A stretch of 64,000 bases of DNA from JACPYF01 sp947085845 (lineage in GTDB: Bacteria > Patescibacteriota > Saccharimonadia > Saccharimonadales > Saccharimonadaceae), in NCBI GenBank assembly GCA_947085845.1, contig CAMTXO010000001.1, forward strand, positions 124,001 through 188,000. The letters run 5' to 3'. Under the pieces are notes generated by a model. It had not been told where the DNA came from, did not search any database, and saw nothing but the letters and a program-made list of their open reading frames with translations. Below, in pieces: positions 41,268-49,884 of this stretch. A program made the translations under genes and the position numbers. Position 1 is the stretch's first letter; every line of letters begins with the position of its first letter.

Positions 41268-42433
41268 CAGCCTGCTGCTTTCTCGATAAGTTTTGCTACA
41301 GCAGTAGCTGCATCAGGTTTTGCAAAATTATATAGGTTTGTACCTAAATTTTGTCTTGCTTTCGTGTTTTCTAACAGAGACAGTATTTGATCTAAAAGTA
41401 TTTCCGGTCTGTTGCTCATATCTTTTTCATTAACAATGAGTGCAGCTTTTTCGTCGGCATACATCTGTGCATTTTTTAATTGATGCCCCCCTACTAACTG
41501 AGCATTTGGTATTATTATGGCGCTTACACCAACCGCAGCTAGCTCTGCCATGAAGCTAGCACCTGAGCGTGCGACGACGACATCTGCAACTTTTAGGTAC
41601 CTTGCCATATCGCTACTATCAATAAAAGCCGTCAATGTGTAGCTGTCTGATTGTGGTACTGTTTGTTCGAGTTCACTGTATTGTTTAACACCTGAAAGAT
41701 GCACAACTGCGGCATGCTCGATTAGCCTTGAACCAATACTCACCATTGTGTCATTGATACGCTTTGCACCAAGTCCGCCGCCCGTAACAAGTACTACAGG
41801 TTTGTCGGTCGACAAGCCTAGCTCTTCCTTTAGTTTAGTTTTGTCCCTGCTATTGATGCGTGAAAACTCAGTAGAAATCGGAATGCCTGTATAAACAGCT
41901 TTCTGAGCGGGATAGTTATAGTACTTTAAAGGCGCTCCAGTGGCTATAGCTGTTGCAAATGGTGCTATCAATCGATTTGTAAGGCCTGGGTGCGTGTCTG
42001 AATCGTGTATAACTATTGGAATGCGCAACAAGTGTGCAGCATACCCTACCGGTAAGCACACAAAGCCCCCCTTTAAAAACACGACCCGCGGTCTCCATAG
42101 TAGTAATTTGAAAAAACTTTGAAAAAACCCAAGCACAACTAGGAGCATATCAAATGTATTATGAAAAATTGTAGGTATATCCAGCAGTTTTTCCAAAAAC
42201 GACTCACCATGATAGCGACGCAATTTACCTGCAAAAATAGTTGATACTTTCACTGGTGTAGTCGCGTGCTGCATAAGCTTCTGTGACTGAGGACGGTATT
42301 TACGATCGCACCAAAATCTAATCTCGTTTTGTGTATGATTTGCGACGAGTTGGTTGATAATCGCCACCACTGGTGTAACGTGACCCCCGGAGCCACCTCC
42401 CACCGTCAGAATTTTCATTTTTGTTGCTTTCAT
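41267..42433 (-). CDS. murG: UDP-GlcNAc transferase MurG
   Basis: 388 aa. Adds GlcNAc to lipid I to make lipid II. GGGSGGH (residues 12-18) and the UDP-GlcNAc site (TGGGLGAKRINDTM, ARSGASFMAELAAVGVSAIIIP) are present. The start at 42433, or a second Met at 42418, must lie inside ftsW, because the GGGSGGH motif itself is within the ftsW tail. The overlap is 101-116 nt in another frame, unusual for this pair. Confidence 0.95.
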   Translation of the reverse strand: MKATKMKILTVGGGSGGHVTPVVAIINQLVANHTQNEIRFWCDRKYRPQSQKLMQHATTPVKVSTIFAGKLRRYHGESFLEKLLDIPTIFHNTFDMLLVVLGFFQSFFKLLLWRPRVVFLKGGFVCLPVGYAAHLLRIPIVIHDSDTHPGLTNRLIAPFATAIATGAPLKYYNYPAQKAVYTGIPISTEFSRINSRDKTKLKEELGLSTDKPVVLVTGGGLGAKRINDTMVSIGSRLIEHAAVVHLSGVKQYSELEQTVPQSDSYTLTAFIDSSDMARYLKVADVVVARSGASFMAELAAVGVSAIIIPNAQLVGGHQLKNAQMYADEKAALIVNEKDMSNRPEILLDQILSLLENTKARQNLGTNLYNFAKPDAATAVAKLIEKAAG

Positions 42434-43613
42434 TATTATCCCTTATTTTACCATGAACGGTATATCGAGAGATATGGAAGACTAATCCTAGTGCTAACAT
42501 AATAAATAGTAGGCTTGTGCCTCCAAAACTGAGAAGGGGCAATGTTATACCAGTTAACGGGACAACCCCGACCATTGCGCCAATATTAAGCATGCTGTGA
42601 GTAACAAGCCAGCCGAATACACCTGCCACAATCAACCTCAATCGTATATCTTCTATCCTATCCATAATATTGAGTATCCTCAAGAGTAACGATACAAGAA
42701 TAATAAGGATAACTAATAGACCCACAAAACCAAATGCCTCCCCCATTATGGCAAATATCGAATCATTTGGCGCTTCTGGCAAATACCCGAAAGACTGCAC
42801 GTTCTTACCTAATCCCAGGCCGAAAAACCCGCCTGTACCAAGTGCGATCTTGGCCTGAGTAATATGATATGCTGCCCCTCCTGTATCTCCAGAGTCTCCT
42901 AAAAACGTGACGACTCGTGCAATCCGGTGTGGTGCAATGGCGATAAATAGCACACCTAGTGCTGTAGTGGCTCCTAAGATAATGAGTCCAATTCGTTTGT
43001 TGATACCGGCAACATATAGCATCGAGCCAACAATCCCCAGCAAGGCTAGGCCAGTACCCATATCTTGTTGTGCCCAGATGATTAGCACTGCCGCTAGCCC
43101 AACTAACAGACCGATCGGAACAATTGTCTCGTTAATATCATTTAGCTTACCTTGCTGCACTCGCCTGCCCAAAAATCCAGCCAGATATAGCAACATACCG
43201 AACTTTACTAATTCGGCCGGTTGAAAGTTAATAAATCCTAAATCAAACCAGCGACATGCGCCCAGGCTACACTGCACAATTGGAGCATGGAGTGAGCCCA
43301 AAACTGTCAGCAACACGCATGCTATTAACGCAACGGACAAAAGTCTTCCTGCATACTTTTTCCAAAAGTTTAGTGGTACATTTGCCGCAAATATAAATGC
43401 TCCGATACCAACTGCCAAATATAGCAGTTGACGCTGCATAAAGTGAGCCTGATCAAGTGAAGCGCCTGCTTCGTTAATAATCTGTGTTCGAGCAGGACTA
43501 ATTGCATACAGCACGATTAGTCCGAGAAGTAGCAATATTCCGACAAAAATAATCATCGGATAGTCAGGACGATGTCGACGTACAAGATTTTTTACGGCTC
43601 GTACTCTTTCCAT
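42318..43613 (-). CDS. ftsW: Lipid II polymerase FtsW
   Basis: 431 aa, a SEDS-family membrane protein with about ten helices and family motifs such as QPAELVKFGMLLYLA and GVVPLTGITLPLLSFGGTSL. Polymerises septal peptidoglycan with the FtsI transpeptidase. The last 38 or so residues form a basic Ser/Asn/Arg-rich tail encoded over the murG start. Its ATG overlaps the mraY stop by 1 nt. Confidence 0.94.
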   Translation of the reverse strand: MERVRAVKNLVRRHRPDYPMIIFVGILLLLGLIVLYAISPARTQIINEAGASLDQAHFMQRQLLYLAVGIGAFIFAANVPLNFWKKYAGRLLSVALIACVLLTVLGSLHAPIVQCSLGACRWFDLGFINFQPAELVKFGMLLYLAGFLGRRVQQGKLNDINETIVPIGLLVGLAAVLIIWAQQDMGTGLALLGIVGSMLYVAGINKRIGLIILGATTALGVLFIAIAPHRIARVVTFLGDSGDTGGAAYHITQAKIALGTGGFFGLGLGKNVQSFGYLPEAPNDSIFAIMGEAFGFVGLLVILIILVSLLLRILNIMDRIEDIRLRLIVAGVFGWLVTHSMLNIGAMVGVVPLTGITLPLLSFGGTSLLFIMLALGLVFHISRYTVHGKIRDNNESNKNENSDGGRWLRGSRYTSGGDYQPTRRKSYTKRD

Positions 43614-44656
43614 CAGCCTATACTACCCCCTGCCAAGGCTAGAAGTAGCCCAACAAAGCCACAGACTTGGGCAATTACCCAAAATCGCATAGTCACCTTT
43701 GTTTCTGGCCACCCGATTGCCTCGAAATGGTGGTGAATAGGTGCAGATATGAATATCTTTCGTTTGAACACTTTCTTGCTAAATATCTGTATCAAGCTTG
43801 AGCCCGCCTCGACGACAAAAAGCAGTCCGATGATCGGCAATAAGAACAATGTGTCTGTTAGCATAGCCACAACACCAAGGCTTGCCCCTAATGCGAATGA
43901 ACCTACATCCCCCATAAAAAAACGTGCTGGATGTATATTAAACCAAATATAACTCATCAAGGCTCCTACGACAGTAAAACAAAAACCAGCGATACCAAAG
44001 TTGCCCTGAAGCAAAGCAATTGTGCCGAATATTGCAAACGCCGTTGCACTTAGCCCGCCCGCAAGACCGTCTAAACCGTCACTGATATTAACCGCATTAC
44101 CAGTTGCAATCACTGCGAATGCAAATAGTGGCATGATCCAAATACCAAGTTCAAATGCTTGTTCAAAGAATGGAACGTGTACGCCGGTATAACCTAATTT
44201 GTAGTAAAAGAACCATGCGCCTGCTACAGCTACCAGACTTATCATCAAAAACTTTATTGGCGCTCTCAAGCCCTTTACTCCCCCACCGAGACCTCTTAGG
44301 TTGATAATATCATCGAGTAGTCCAACCGCACCACCACCAACCAGCGCAGCAAGTGGTAGCCATGTTTGCTGCCTATCGAGGTTAAATAGTAATGTCACGA
44401 GAACAGTAGCAAATACTATAATCAGCCCAGCCATTGTTGGGATATTACGTTTAAATTTGTGTGCATGTAACTTGTTAAAAATTGTTAGCTTTTCACCTGT
44501 TGTGGCCTCAGCTCGTTGTACCTTCCAAAATCGATATCTGTACGCCAAGAATGTATAAAAAGGTGTCATCATCATAGCTAATGAAAAGGCTCCAACACTA
44601 AGCGCAAAAGCCTTTATAAGGTGTGGCGTTAGTTGAGTTATTGTAATTGCATCCAT
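43613..44656 (-). CDS. mraY: Phospho-MurNAc-pentapeptide transferase MraY
   Basis: 347 aa with about ten helices. Transfers phospho-MurNAc-pentapeptide to undecaprenyl phosphate, forming lipid I. Signature regions: GLLDDIINLRGLGGGVKGL, NAVNISDGLDGLAGG, MGDVGSFALGA and PIHHHFEAIGWPETKV with its His cluster. Placed between ftsI and ftsW as in standard dcw clusters. Confidence 0.96.
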   Translation of the reverse strand: MDAITITQLTPHLIKAFALSVGAFSLAMMMTPFYTFLAYRYRFWKVQRAEATTGEKLTIFNKLHAHKFKRNIPTMAGLIIVFATVLVTLLFNLDRQQTWLPLAALVGGGAVGLLDDIINLRGLGGGVKGLRAPIKFLMISLVAVAGAWFFYYKLGYTGVHVPFFEQAFELGIWIMPLFAFAVIATGNAVNISDGLDGLAGGLSATAFAIFGTIALLQGNFGIAGFCFTVVGALMSYIWFNIHPARFFMGDVGSFALGASLGVVAMLTDTLFLLPIIGLLFVVEAGSSLIQIFSKKVFKRKIFISAPIHHHFEAIGWPETKVTMRFWVIAQVCGFVGLLLALAGGSIG

Positions 44657-44673
44657 ACTTTTATTGTCCCCTT

Positions 44674-46428
44674 TTAATTTGGCGTTATTTTCATATAATC
44701 AATCAGCCAATTAGATATATCTCCGAATATTGGCCCGGCTGCGGTTGTACCTGCATATCCAGCTGCTTTGGAATCTTTGACCTGTACCATTATGACATAC
44801 TGCGGGGTTTGATTTCCGCCAAAGCCAAGGTAGCTTCCTATAGAGTTTGCATCTGTATACTCGCCAGTTTTTGTATCAATAATCTGTGATGTTCCCGTCT
44901 TTCCACCAACGACGAACCCAGGTCGATCTTTGCCGCCTAGTGCGCCTAGCTGACGTCCACGAACTATCATATCCCGTAAATCTTTTGATGTATTTGCTTT
45001 TAGCACACCACTCTTTAAAATTTTTGGCTGCGCAGCACTAATCGTACTACCGTCTTTTGTGCTACCAGCAACAATTGTTGGTTTATAAAAAACTCCACCA
45101 TTGATAGATGCAGAGAATGCAGCGGCCGTTTGCATCATCGTGACATCCATACCTTGTCCAAATGCCATATTGGCGTAGCGTACATTGTTCCCCTGCTCCT
45201 CTGTAGGTGCTATGATGATTCCTTTTGATTCGCCCGCTTGTTCGATACCAGTTTTTTGACCAAATCGATAGTGGTTATGAAAATAATCATAAAATGTATT
45301 TCTAGCTTGTAGATTAACCTTTCCACCGCCCATTTGTTGCAGTATGTGTACAACGCCTGTATTTAGTGAGTAGTGCAATACATCAGTCATTGTAGCGTTT
45401 GCACTTATAGGATCCTCTTCGACATTGCTTATTTTTCTGTCATCTACCTGTACATAGCCCCTGTTGTTGAATGTCGTGTTCACGTTTACGGCTCCACTAT
45501 CCAGTCCAGCTCCCATTGAAAGCGTCTTTATAACTGATCCTGCTTCGTAGGGTTCGCTGACAATATTGTTTTGAAATACACTATAGTCTTCTACCTCGTT
45601 ATACTTCGACGGATCATATGTTGGGTAGTTTGCCATAGCCATAACCTGACCAGTATTTGGGTTCATAATAACCACACTGCCTTTTGTTGCCTTCACTTTG
45701 TCTAAACCGGTTTTAAGCGCCTTTTCGGCATATGATTGTATATTGCGATCAACGCTTAGGACAAGATTATCTCCGTCGCGAGCTGGAATACTAATATCTC
45801 TTTCACTCACAGTTAGAGGTATGCGTCTTACGTCTGTCACAGCTTGGAGCTTGCCATCTGAACCTTTTAGTCTACTATTGAGCGCTTCTTCTGCGCCATA
45901 TTGACCCTTTCCTTCATCATTGACATACCCAAGCAACTGAGCTGCCAGAGAACCTTCTGGATATACCCTTCTGTCAGATGCAGTCAGGCCAATGCCTGGA
46001 ATGTCTTTTTTCTTTAATAGTTCTGCTTGCTCGTGCATGAGCCCCCTAGCTAGCACAACATACCGTAACTTTTTGTTTGAGAGACCATCGCTATAGTCTT
46101 TCACCATATTGCCGCCAGCAATAGCATTCATAGAGTCAATTAGCTTTTGCTTGTCTTTTACTTGTTGTGGGTCTGCATATACGGTATACACAGGTTCGTT
46201 AAGAACAAGTGGTATGACACTCGTTCCATCTCGTGCGTATATCTGTCCACGCTTAGCAGGTAGTACAAATTTTGCTACTTGCTCGTCATATGCCTGCTGT
46301 TTGTAGTACTCATGTCGTATTATTTGAATATAAAATAAGTTCAATACAATAACAGCTACAAACCCTATGGTTAATGCAGCTAATATTTCCGACTTGCGGT
46401 ATTGAGTAAGGTTTATATTCAACTTCAT
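44674..46428 (-). CDS. ftsI: Penicillin-binding transpeptidase FtsI
   Basis: 584 aa. One N-terminal helix (about residues 14-36), PBP dimerisation domain (about 55-215), then a transpeptidase domain with SxxK (GSVIK, about 298), SxN (YSLN, about 353) and KTG (GGKTGTS, about 508). Crosslinks septal peptidoglycan. No PASTA domains. It is 17 nt upstream of mraY, and 23 nt after ftsL. Confidence 0.95.
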   Translation of the reverse strand: MKLNINLTQYRKSEILAALTIGFVAVIVLNLFYIQIIRHEYYKQQAYDEQVAKFVLPAKRGQIYARDGTSVIPLVLNEPVYTVYADPQQVKDKQKLIDSMNAIAGGNMVKDYSDGLSNKKLRYVVLARGLMHEQAELLKKKDIPGIGLTASDRRVYPEGSLAAQLLGYVNDEGKGQYGAEEALNSRLKGSDGKLQAVTDVRRIPLTVSERDISIPARDGDNLVLSVDRNIQSYAEKALKTGLDKVKATKGSVVIMNPNTGQVMAMANYPTYDPSKYNEVEDYSVFQNNIVSEPYEAGSVIKTLSMGAGLDSGAVNVNTTFNNRGYVQVDDRKISNVEEDPISANATMTDVLHYSLNTGVVHILQQMGGGKVNLQARNTFYDYFHNHYRFGQKTGIEQAGESKGIIIAPTEEQGNNVRYANMAFGQGMDVTMMQTAAAFSASINGGVFYKPTIVAGSTKDGSTISAAQPKILKSGVLKANTSKDLRDMIVRGRQLGALGGKDRPGFVVGGKTGTSQIIDTKTGEYTDANSIGSYLGFGGNQTPQYVIMVQVKDSKAAGYAGTTAAGPIFGDISNWLIDYMKITPN

Positions 46429-46451
46429 AAAAAGTACACAAGTTACTTGAT

Positions 46452-46799
46452 TTAACGAATGTAGTCAGTGCTTGATGGCTGTGTTAAGTTCGCTGCAACC
46501 TCAGATGATTGGATCTTTTGCAGTGATTTTAATCGTGCGCTCTCAACTTGTAATTCGCTTTTTTTTGCTACAAGCTCAGTCTTCTGATTATTGAGATTTT
46601 CGATCGCATACCCGTAACTACTTGTCTTTGTAACTTGCGTTAAATATATTATACCAAGCATAGCTACCATCATTGCAACAAGGACAGTATGAGACACTGG
46701 GCCTAATTTAGTTGAATGTTCAAATTTGGTTGTATTCTGATTTCGTCGCCACGCATTTTCGCGGCGTGAAATAAAAGTGTTATTATTTCGGTCTGACAT
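46452..46799 (-). CDS. ftsL: FtsL-like septum protein
   Basis: 115 aa. A basic N-terminus, one helix (about residues 38-55) and a short coiled coil outside (LNNQKTELVAKKSELQVESARLKSL is spread over about 68-92). Assigned by topology and by position before ftsI, since FtsL sequences diverge strongly. Forms the FtsQLB-type complex. Confidence 0.8.
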   Translation of the reverse strand: MSDRNNNTFISRRENAWRRNQNTTKFEHSTKLGPVSHTVLVAMMVAMLGIIYLTQVTKTSSYGYAIENLNNQKTELVAKKSELQVESARLKSLQKIQSSEVAANLTQPSSTDYIR

Positions 46800-46835
46800 G
46801 TGGTGGTTTTTTTCTTTTTATGTTTGTTTTGCGGT

Positions 46836-46865
46836 GGGAAAGCTAGTTTTTAAACTAGCTTTCCC
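46836..46865. terminator. Strong hairpin inside the dcw cluster
   Basis: GGGAAAGCTAGTTT/AAACTAGCTTTCCC, 14-bp self-complementary (46836-46849 with 46852-46865). It lies between the small ORF after rsmH and ftsL. With no strong U-run on the minus strand it may be an attenuator or processing site that sets different levels of upstream and downstream genes. Confidence 0.6.
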
Positions 46866-46886
46866 GTCTTTTAGTAGTTCAGGTTA

Positions 46887-46964
46887 TTAGACCCGGTGAA
46901 CTACGATCTTGACCGCGCGTGATTTATTTACTACCTTGATTGGCATCGCGTTTGGTCCTTTCAT
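46887..46964 (-). CDS. Possible 25-aa basic peptide after rsmH
   Basis: ATG overlaps the rsmH stop as ATGA. The peptide starts MKGPNAMPIKVVNK and ends in VVHRV, with a high Lys/Arg content, followed by TAA and the 14-bp hairpin. The tight coupling to rsmH suggests translation, but there is no homology evidence. Could be chance. Confidence 0.4.
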   Translation of the reverse strand: MKGPNAMPIKVVNKSRAVKIVVHRV

Positions 46965-47854
46965 GTTTTTATTTTCACTGCGCCGCGAAGTTTTGCACTA
47001 CGCGAACGCGGGTTGTGAACATCGGTGGTGGAACCCTTTATCGGCTTTTTCAGTATGGGTTCGAGTTCTGCTTCCAGTCCCATTTCTTTTTGGGACTTAA
47101 TATACCGCTTTACTAAACGATCTTCTAAACTATGGAAGCTTATGATAGCTACCCTACCTCCAGGATTAAGTAATCGTGGCAGTTGTGGTAACATTTTTTC
47201 AACTTGTCCTAGTTCGTCGTTTGTAGCGATACGAAGCGCTTGAAATGTGCGCGTAGCAGGATGTATTCTATTACCCCAGCTACGAGTGTTTTGTTTGATG
47301 ATATCGGCCAGTTCAGTTGTTGTATGAATTGGTCTTTTATCAACAATCGCTTTCGCAATTGCCCTAGCTACTCGAGGCTTTTCTTCGCCGTACCGTAATA
47401 TAATGTCTGCCAATTCATCTTGGCTGACAGTATTCACGAGCTCGGCTGCTGTTTTGTGCTGCTGGCCGTCCATTCTCATATCGAGTGGTGCGTCCGCACG
47501 AAAACTAAAACCCCTTTCAGCCTGGTCAAGCTGTGGTGACGAAACACCCAAATCAACAAGGATCAAATCAAACATGCAGTTTTTGTCTGCAAGTTCGCGC
47601 GCAGCAGTAGCGAAATCTTGATGAACGAATGTTACATCTTTTAAACCTAAGTTTTTAAGATGCTCAATAGCATTTTCATCACGATCAACAAGTGTTGCGT
47701 GTGCACCAGTCTTCTCAATTATAGCCTGTGCATGTCCGCCGTATCCAGCAGTAAGGTCAAGATATTTCTCGCCTTGCTGAGGGTCTAGCATCTGCACGAC
47801 TGCGTCGAGCATAACTGGTATGTGGAGTTGTTGTGGTGGATGTATTTTACTCAT
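46961..47854 (-). CDS. rsmH: 16S rRNA m4C1402 methyltransferase RsmH (MraW)
   Basis: 297 aa from ATG 47854; an in-frame GTG at 47875 would add seven residues. SAM-dependent Rossmann methyltransferase with LDLTAGYGGHAQAI (SAM loop), DLILVDLGVSSPQLDQAERGFSF (split motifs) and MDGQQ near DMRMD. Methylates C1402 of 16S rRNA at the P site. Second gene of the dcw cluster. The 284-nt gap to mraZ contains a small CTAAC/GTTAG hairpin and an A/T-rich promoter-like stretch. Confidence 0.94.
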   Translation of the reverse strand: MSKIHPPQQLHIPVMLDAVVQMLDPQQGEKYLDLTAGYGGHAQAIIEKTGAHATLVDRDENAIEHLKNLGLKDVTFVHQDFATAARELADKNCMFDLILVDLGVSSPQLDQAERGFSFRADAPLDMRMDGQQHKTAAELVNTVSQDELADIILRYGEEKPRVARAIAKAIVDKRPIHTTTELADIIKQNTRSWGNRIHPATRTFQALRIATNDELGQVEKMLPQLPRLLNPGGRVAIISFHSLEDRLVKRYIKSQKEMGLEAELEPILKKPIKGSTTDVHNPRSRSAKLRGAVKIKT

Positions 47855-48138
47855 ATTTTTGTTTTTCGAGGTCACCTAACCGACAGTTAGCTTTTTTGTT
47901 TTTGGGTTGTTTTTGTTTTTGTTTAGTCAACTGACAAGTATATATATGAGAGTTGAAAACAACTTACAAGTACTTATCAGCTAGAGAGACTTTGTGTGAG
48001 GTGGAGTTTTTTTGGGAGGTGTGTGTTCGTAAAAGAACGAGGTTCTTGTTTTATAGTGGCTGCCTTTGTTCCACTTGCTAACTGTCAGATAGCTGACCTC
48101 GGAGTTATTGTCTATGTATCTCCGAATCGACCGAATTA

Positions 48139-48498
48139 TTAATGTGCTAATAACCTAAAATAGCTGCCTACTCGAACTGCCTCAATACTTTTATCGATCT
48201 TGGCGTAGTCAAGTTGCGCTTGCTTTAGTGTCACCCTACCCTGCTTCTGGTCTAATTCGGCCTCAGTTTTGCCAGTACGAAAACGTACGCTCAGATCAGC
48301 AACCTTCTCGTCGAGAAGACTTCCTTCTAGCTCTGGCTCAATTTTTTGTTCCCAGACGGCTCTCGGATATAGGTGTAGGTAATCACCGAATCCTTTAGTA
48401 ATAACTACTCCGCTAGCAAACTCTTCTCGAAGCTCAACCGGTATTGTTAACCGATTTTTATCGTCTAGTTTGCGTGTGAAATAATCTACTTTTGCCAT
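48139..48498 (-). CDS. mraZ: Transcription regulator MraZ
   Basis: 119 aa, with two SpoVT/AbrB-type DNA-binding repeats: LDDKNRLTIPVELRE (about residues 11-25) and KQGRVTLKQAQLDYA (about 84-98). MraZ binds TGGG-repeat boxes upstream of its own gene and represses the dcw cluster. Such boxes are present here at 48569-48625. First gene of the cluster. Confidence 0.94.
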   Translation of the reverse strand: MAKVDYFTRKLDDKNRLTIPVELREEFASGVVITKGFGDYLHLYPRAVWEQKIEPELEGSLLDEKVADLSVRFRTGKTEAELDQKQGRVTLKQAQLDYAKIDKSIEAVRVGSYFRLLAH

Positions 48499-48568
48499 GG
48501 GGTTGTTTTGTGGTGGTTTAAGTTACTGTGGTTTTTTGTTTTTGCTGTTGCACTTTTCTACTTGTGCT

Positions 48569-48625
48569 ACCCACTGAAACCAGTCTACTCCCCACTTGTA
48601 CCCACTGCAATACCCAAAATACCCA
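48569..48625 (-). promoter_or_regulatory. MraZ operator: five TGGGT/G boxes
   Basis: On the minus strand TGGGT at 48625-48621, 48616-48612 and 48604-48600, TGGGG at 48594-48590, and TGGGT at 48573-48569. Spacing of the first four is near one helical turn (9, 12 and 10 nt). They lie 71-127 nt upstream of mraZ and match the known MraZ box pattern. Confidence 0.8.
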
Positions 48626-48646
48626 TTATTACTAACTCTAGTATTC

Positions 48647-48668
48647 TTTTCCACAGTTTTGTGGAAAA
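48647..48668. repeat. Inverted TTTTCCACA pair
   Basis: TTTTCCACA-GTTT-TGTGGAAAA (48647-48655 with 48660-48668), a 9-bp perfect inverted repeat upstream of the MraZ boxes. It resembles a DnaA-box variant, but could equally be a hairpin. Confidence 0.4.
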
Positions 48669-48688
48669 ATGCTTATGTTAACAGGTGT

Positions 48689-48723
48689 AGAAAAAAAAAT
48701 ATCCTAAACTGTGTTTAGGATAT
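48689..48723 (-). terminator. Terminator of the 48743 gene
   Basis: ATATCCTAAA/TTTAGGATAT (48699-48708 with 48714-48723), followed on the minus strand by a run of nine or more T. On the plus strand TTTTT also follows, so it may work both ways. Confidence 0.88.
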
Positions 48724-48742
48724 TTTTACAACAACTTAGCTA

Positions 48743-48967
48743 CTACTGTAGTATAGCTAGCGCAATTAGGTATGCATAGTCGTATCGAAGCTGTGTCAAA
48801 ACCCATAGAATGAGGAAAATGGCGTTTACCAACAGTGATAGTATGAGCAGTGCGTTCTTCAGGTCTTCCTGAGTATACGGAACACTTGCAAATACCTGTC
48901 CATCGTGGCTACCTACTGCGAAGGCTTTGCTTTTTTTGTTTGTGCTATTTTTTGTTTTTGATTTCAT
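48743..48967 (-). CDS. Small membrane protein of unknown function
   Basis: 74 aa. Basic Ser/Asn/Lys N-terminus, then two helices (about residues 39-58 and 63-74). No family recognised. Divergent from the LssY_C gene, with its own terminator. Confidence 0.6.
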   Translation of the reverse strand: MKSKTKNSTNKKSKAFAVGSHDGQVFASVPYTQEDLKNALLILSLLVNAIFLILWVLTQLRYDYAYLIALAILQ

Positions 48968-49036
48968 AATATACTCATATTAGCATAAACGTTATACAAT
49001 GTCAATATTATAAAGATGTTATACTTATAACATCTT

Positions 49037-49882
49037 ATGATTGGTATATCTTTCCGGATAGTATGGAGGCTTTTGATACTTTTGCTAGGCATAGCACTTG
49101 CTTTTGGAGTTATAGACAAAGGCTATCCTTACTTGGACCAGTATTTTCCTGGTTGGCTGGTTTTTTTAATTGCCTATTTGTTTTTCGCCTATATTGGTAT
49201 ACCTGTACTGATAAGACTTTGGCGAGTAGTAATAAAGCCTAACCATCTACCAGTATATGTGACCACTAGAGACGGCTGGGCATCTGACCCTGTTAATATC
49301 GCTGTGGTGTGTCGTTCACAGTCCCATTTGATAAAGGCTATGAAATCTGCTGGTTGGTCGGTTTCAGCCAAAGGCACACTTGCGAACAACTGTAAAACCG
49401 CCCTAGCAATCATCCGCGGGAATCACTACCCTGAAGCAACTATGAGTAGACTCTATTTGTTTGGTCGCTCACAAGACATTGGGTTCCAGATACAAGATGG
49501 AGACTTTCCCTCCCCAAGACATAGACATCATGTACGATTTTGGAAATTGAAAAATCCAAAAAAACAAGATGAACATCACGACTTTTGGCATAATCTTATG
49601 CGACTATTCCGACACCGCAGCAGCGAAGTGTGGATTGGCTCCGCAACACACGACGTATCACTTATAGCATTTCGAATGCGTAATTTTCAGGTTACACACC
49701 AGATAGATAGCGATACTAATAAAGAACGTGATTTCCTCATAAATAGCCTGAAAAAATCAAAGAAAATGCAAGGAGAGATTGAAGAAATAACTTCTGGGCA
49801 TGAACTGGAGTTCCGTGGTCAAACTTTCGGGGTAAATATTATAGTCGACGGTCGCCTAAAAGTCGTCCGACTCAAAAGATAG
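49037..49882 (+). CDS. LssY C-terminal domain membrane protein
   Basis: 281 aa. Two helices (about residues 8-28 and 37-60) followed by an LssY_C domain (DPVNIAVVCRSQSHLIKAMKSAGW, SRLYLFGRSQDIGFQ, HHVRFWKL, EVWIGSATHDV). No PAP2 phosphatase part, which often accompanies this domain. The function of LssY_C is unknown. TATACT (49020-49025) lies 11 nt before the ATG and TATAAC 5 nt before. Confidence 0.8.
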   Translation: MIGISFRIVWRLLILLLGIALAFGVIDKGYPYLDQYFPGWLVFLIAYLFFAYIGIPVLIRLWRVVIKPNHLPVYVTTRDGWASDPVNIAVVCRSQSHLIKAMKSAGWSVSAKGTLANNCKTALAIIRGNHYPEATMSRLYLFGRSQDIGFQIQDGDFPSPRHRHHVRFWKLKNPKKQDEHHDFWHNLMRLFRHRSSEVWIGSATHDVSLIAFRMRNFQVTHQIDSDTNKERDFLINSLKKSKKMQGEIEEITSGHELEFRGQTFGVNIIVDGRLKVVRLKR

Positions 49883-49884
49883 TC

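Noticed and set aside
48647..48668. Inverted TTTTCCACA as a replication origin
   Set aside because: Only one pair plus a single copy at 40107-40115; no dnaA or dnaN nearby and no A/T-rich unwinding cluster.
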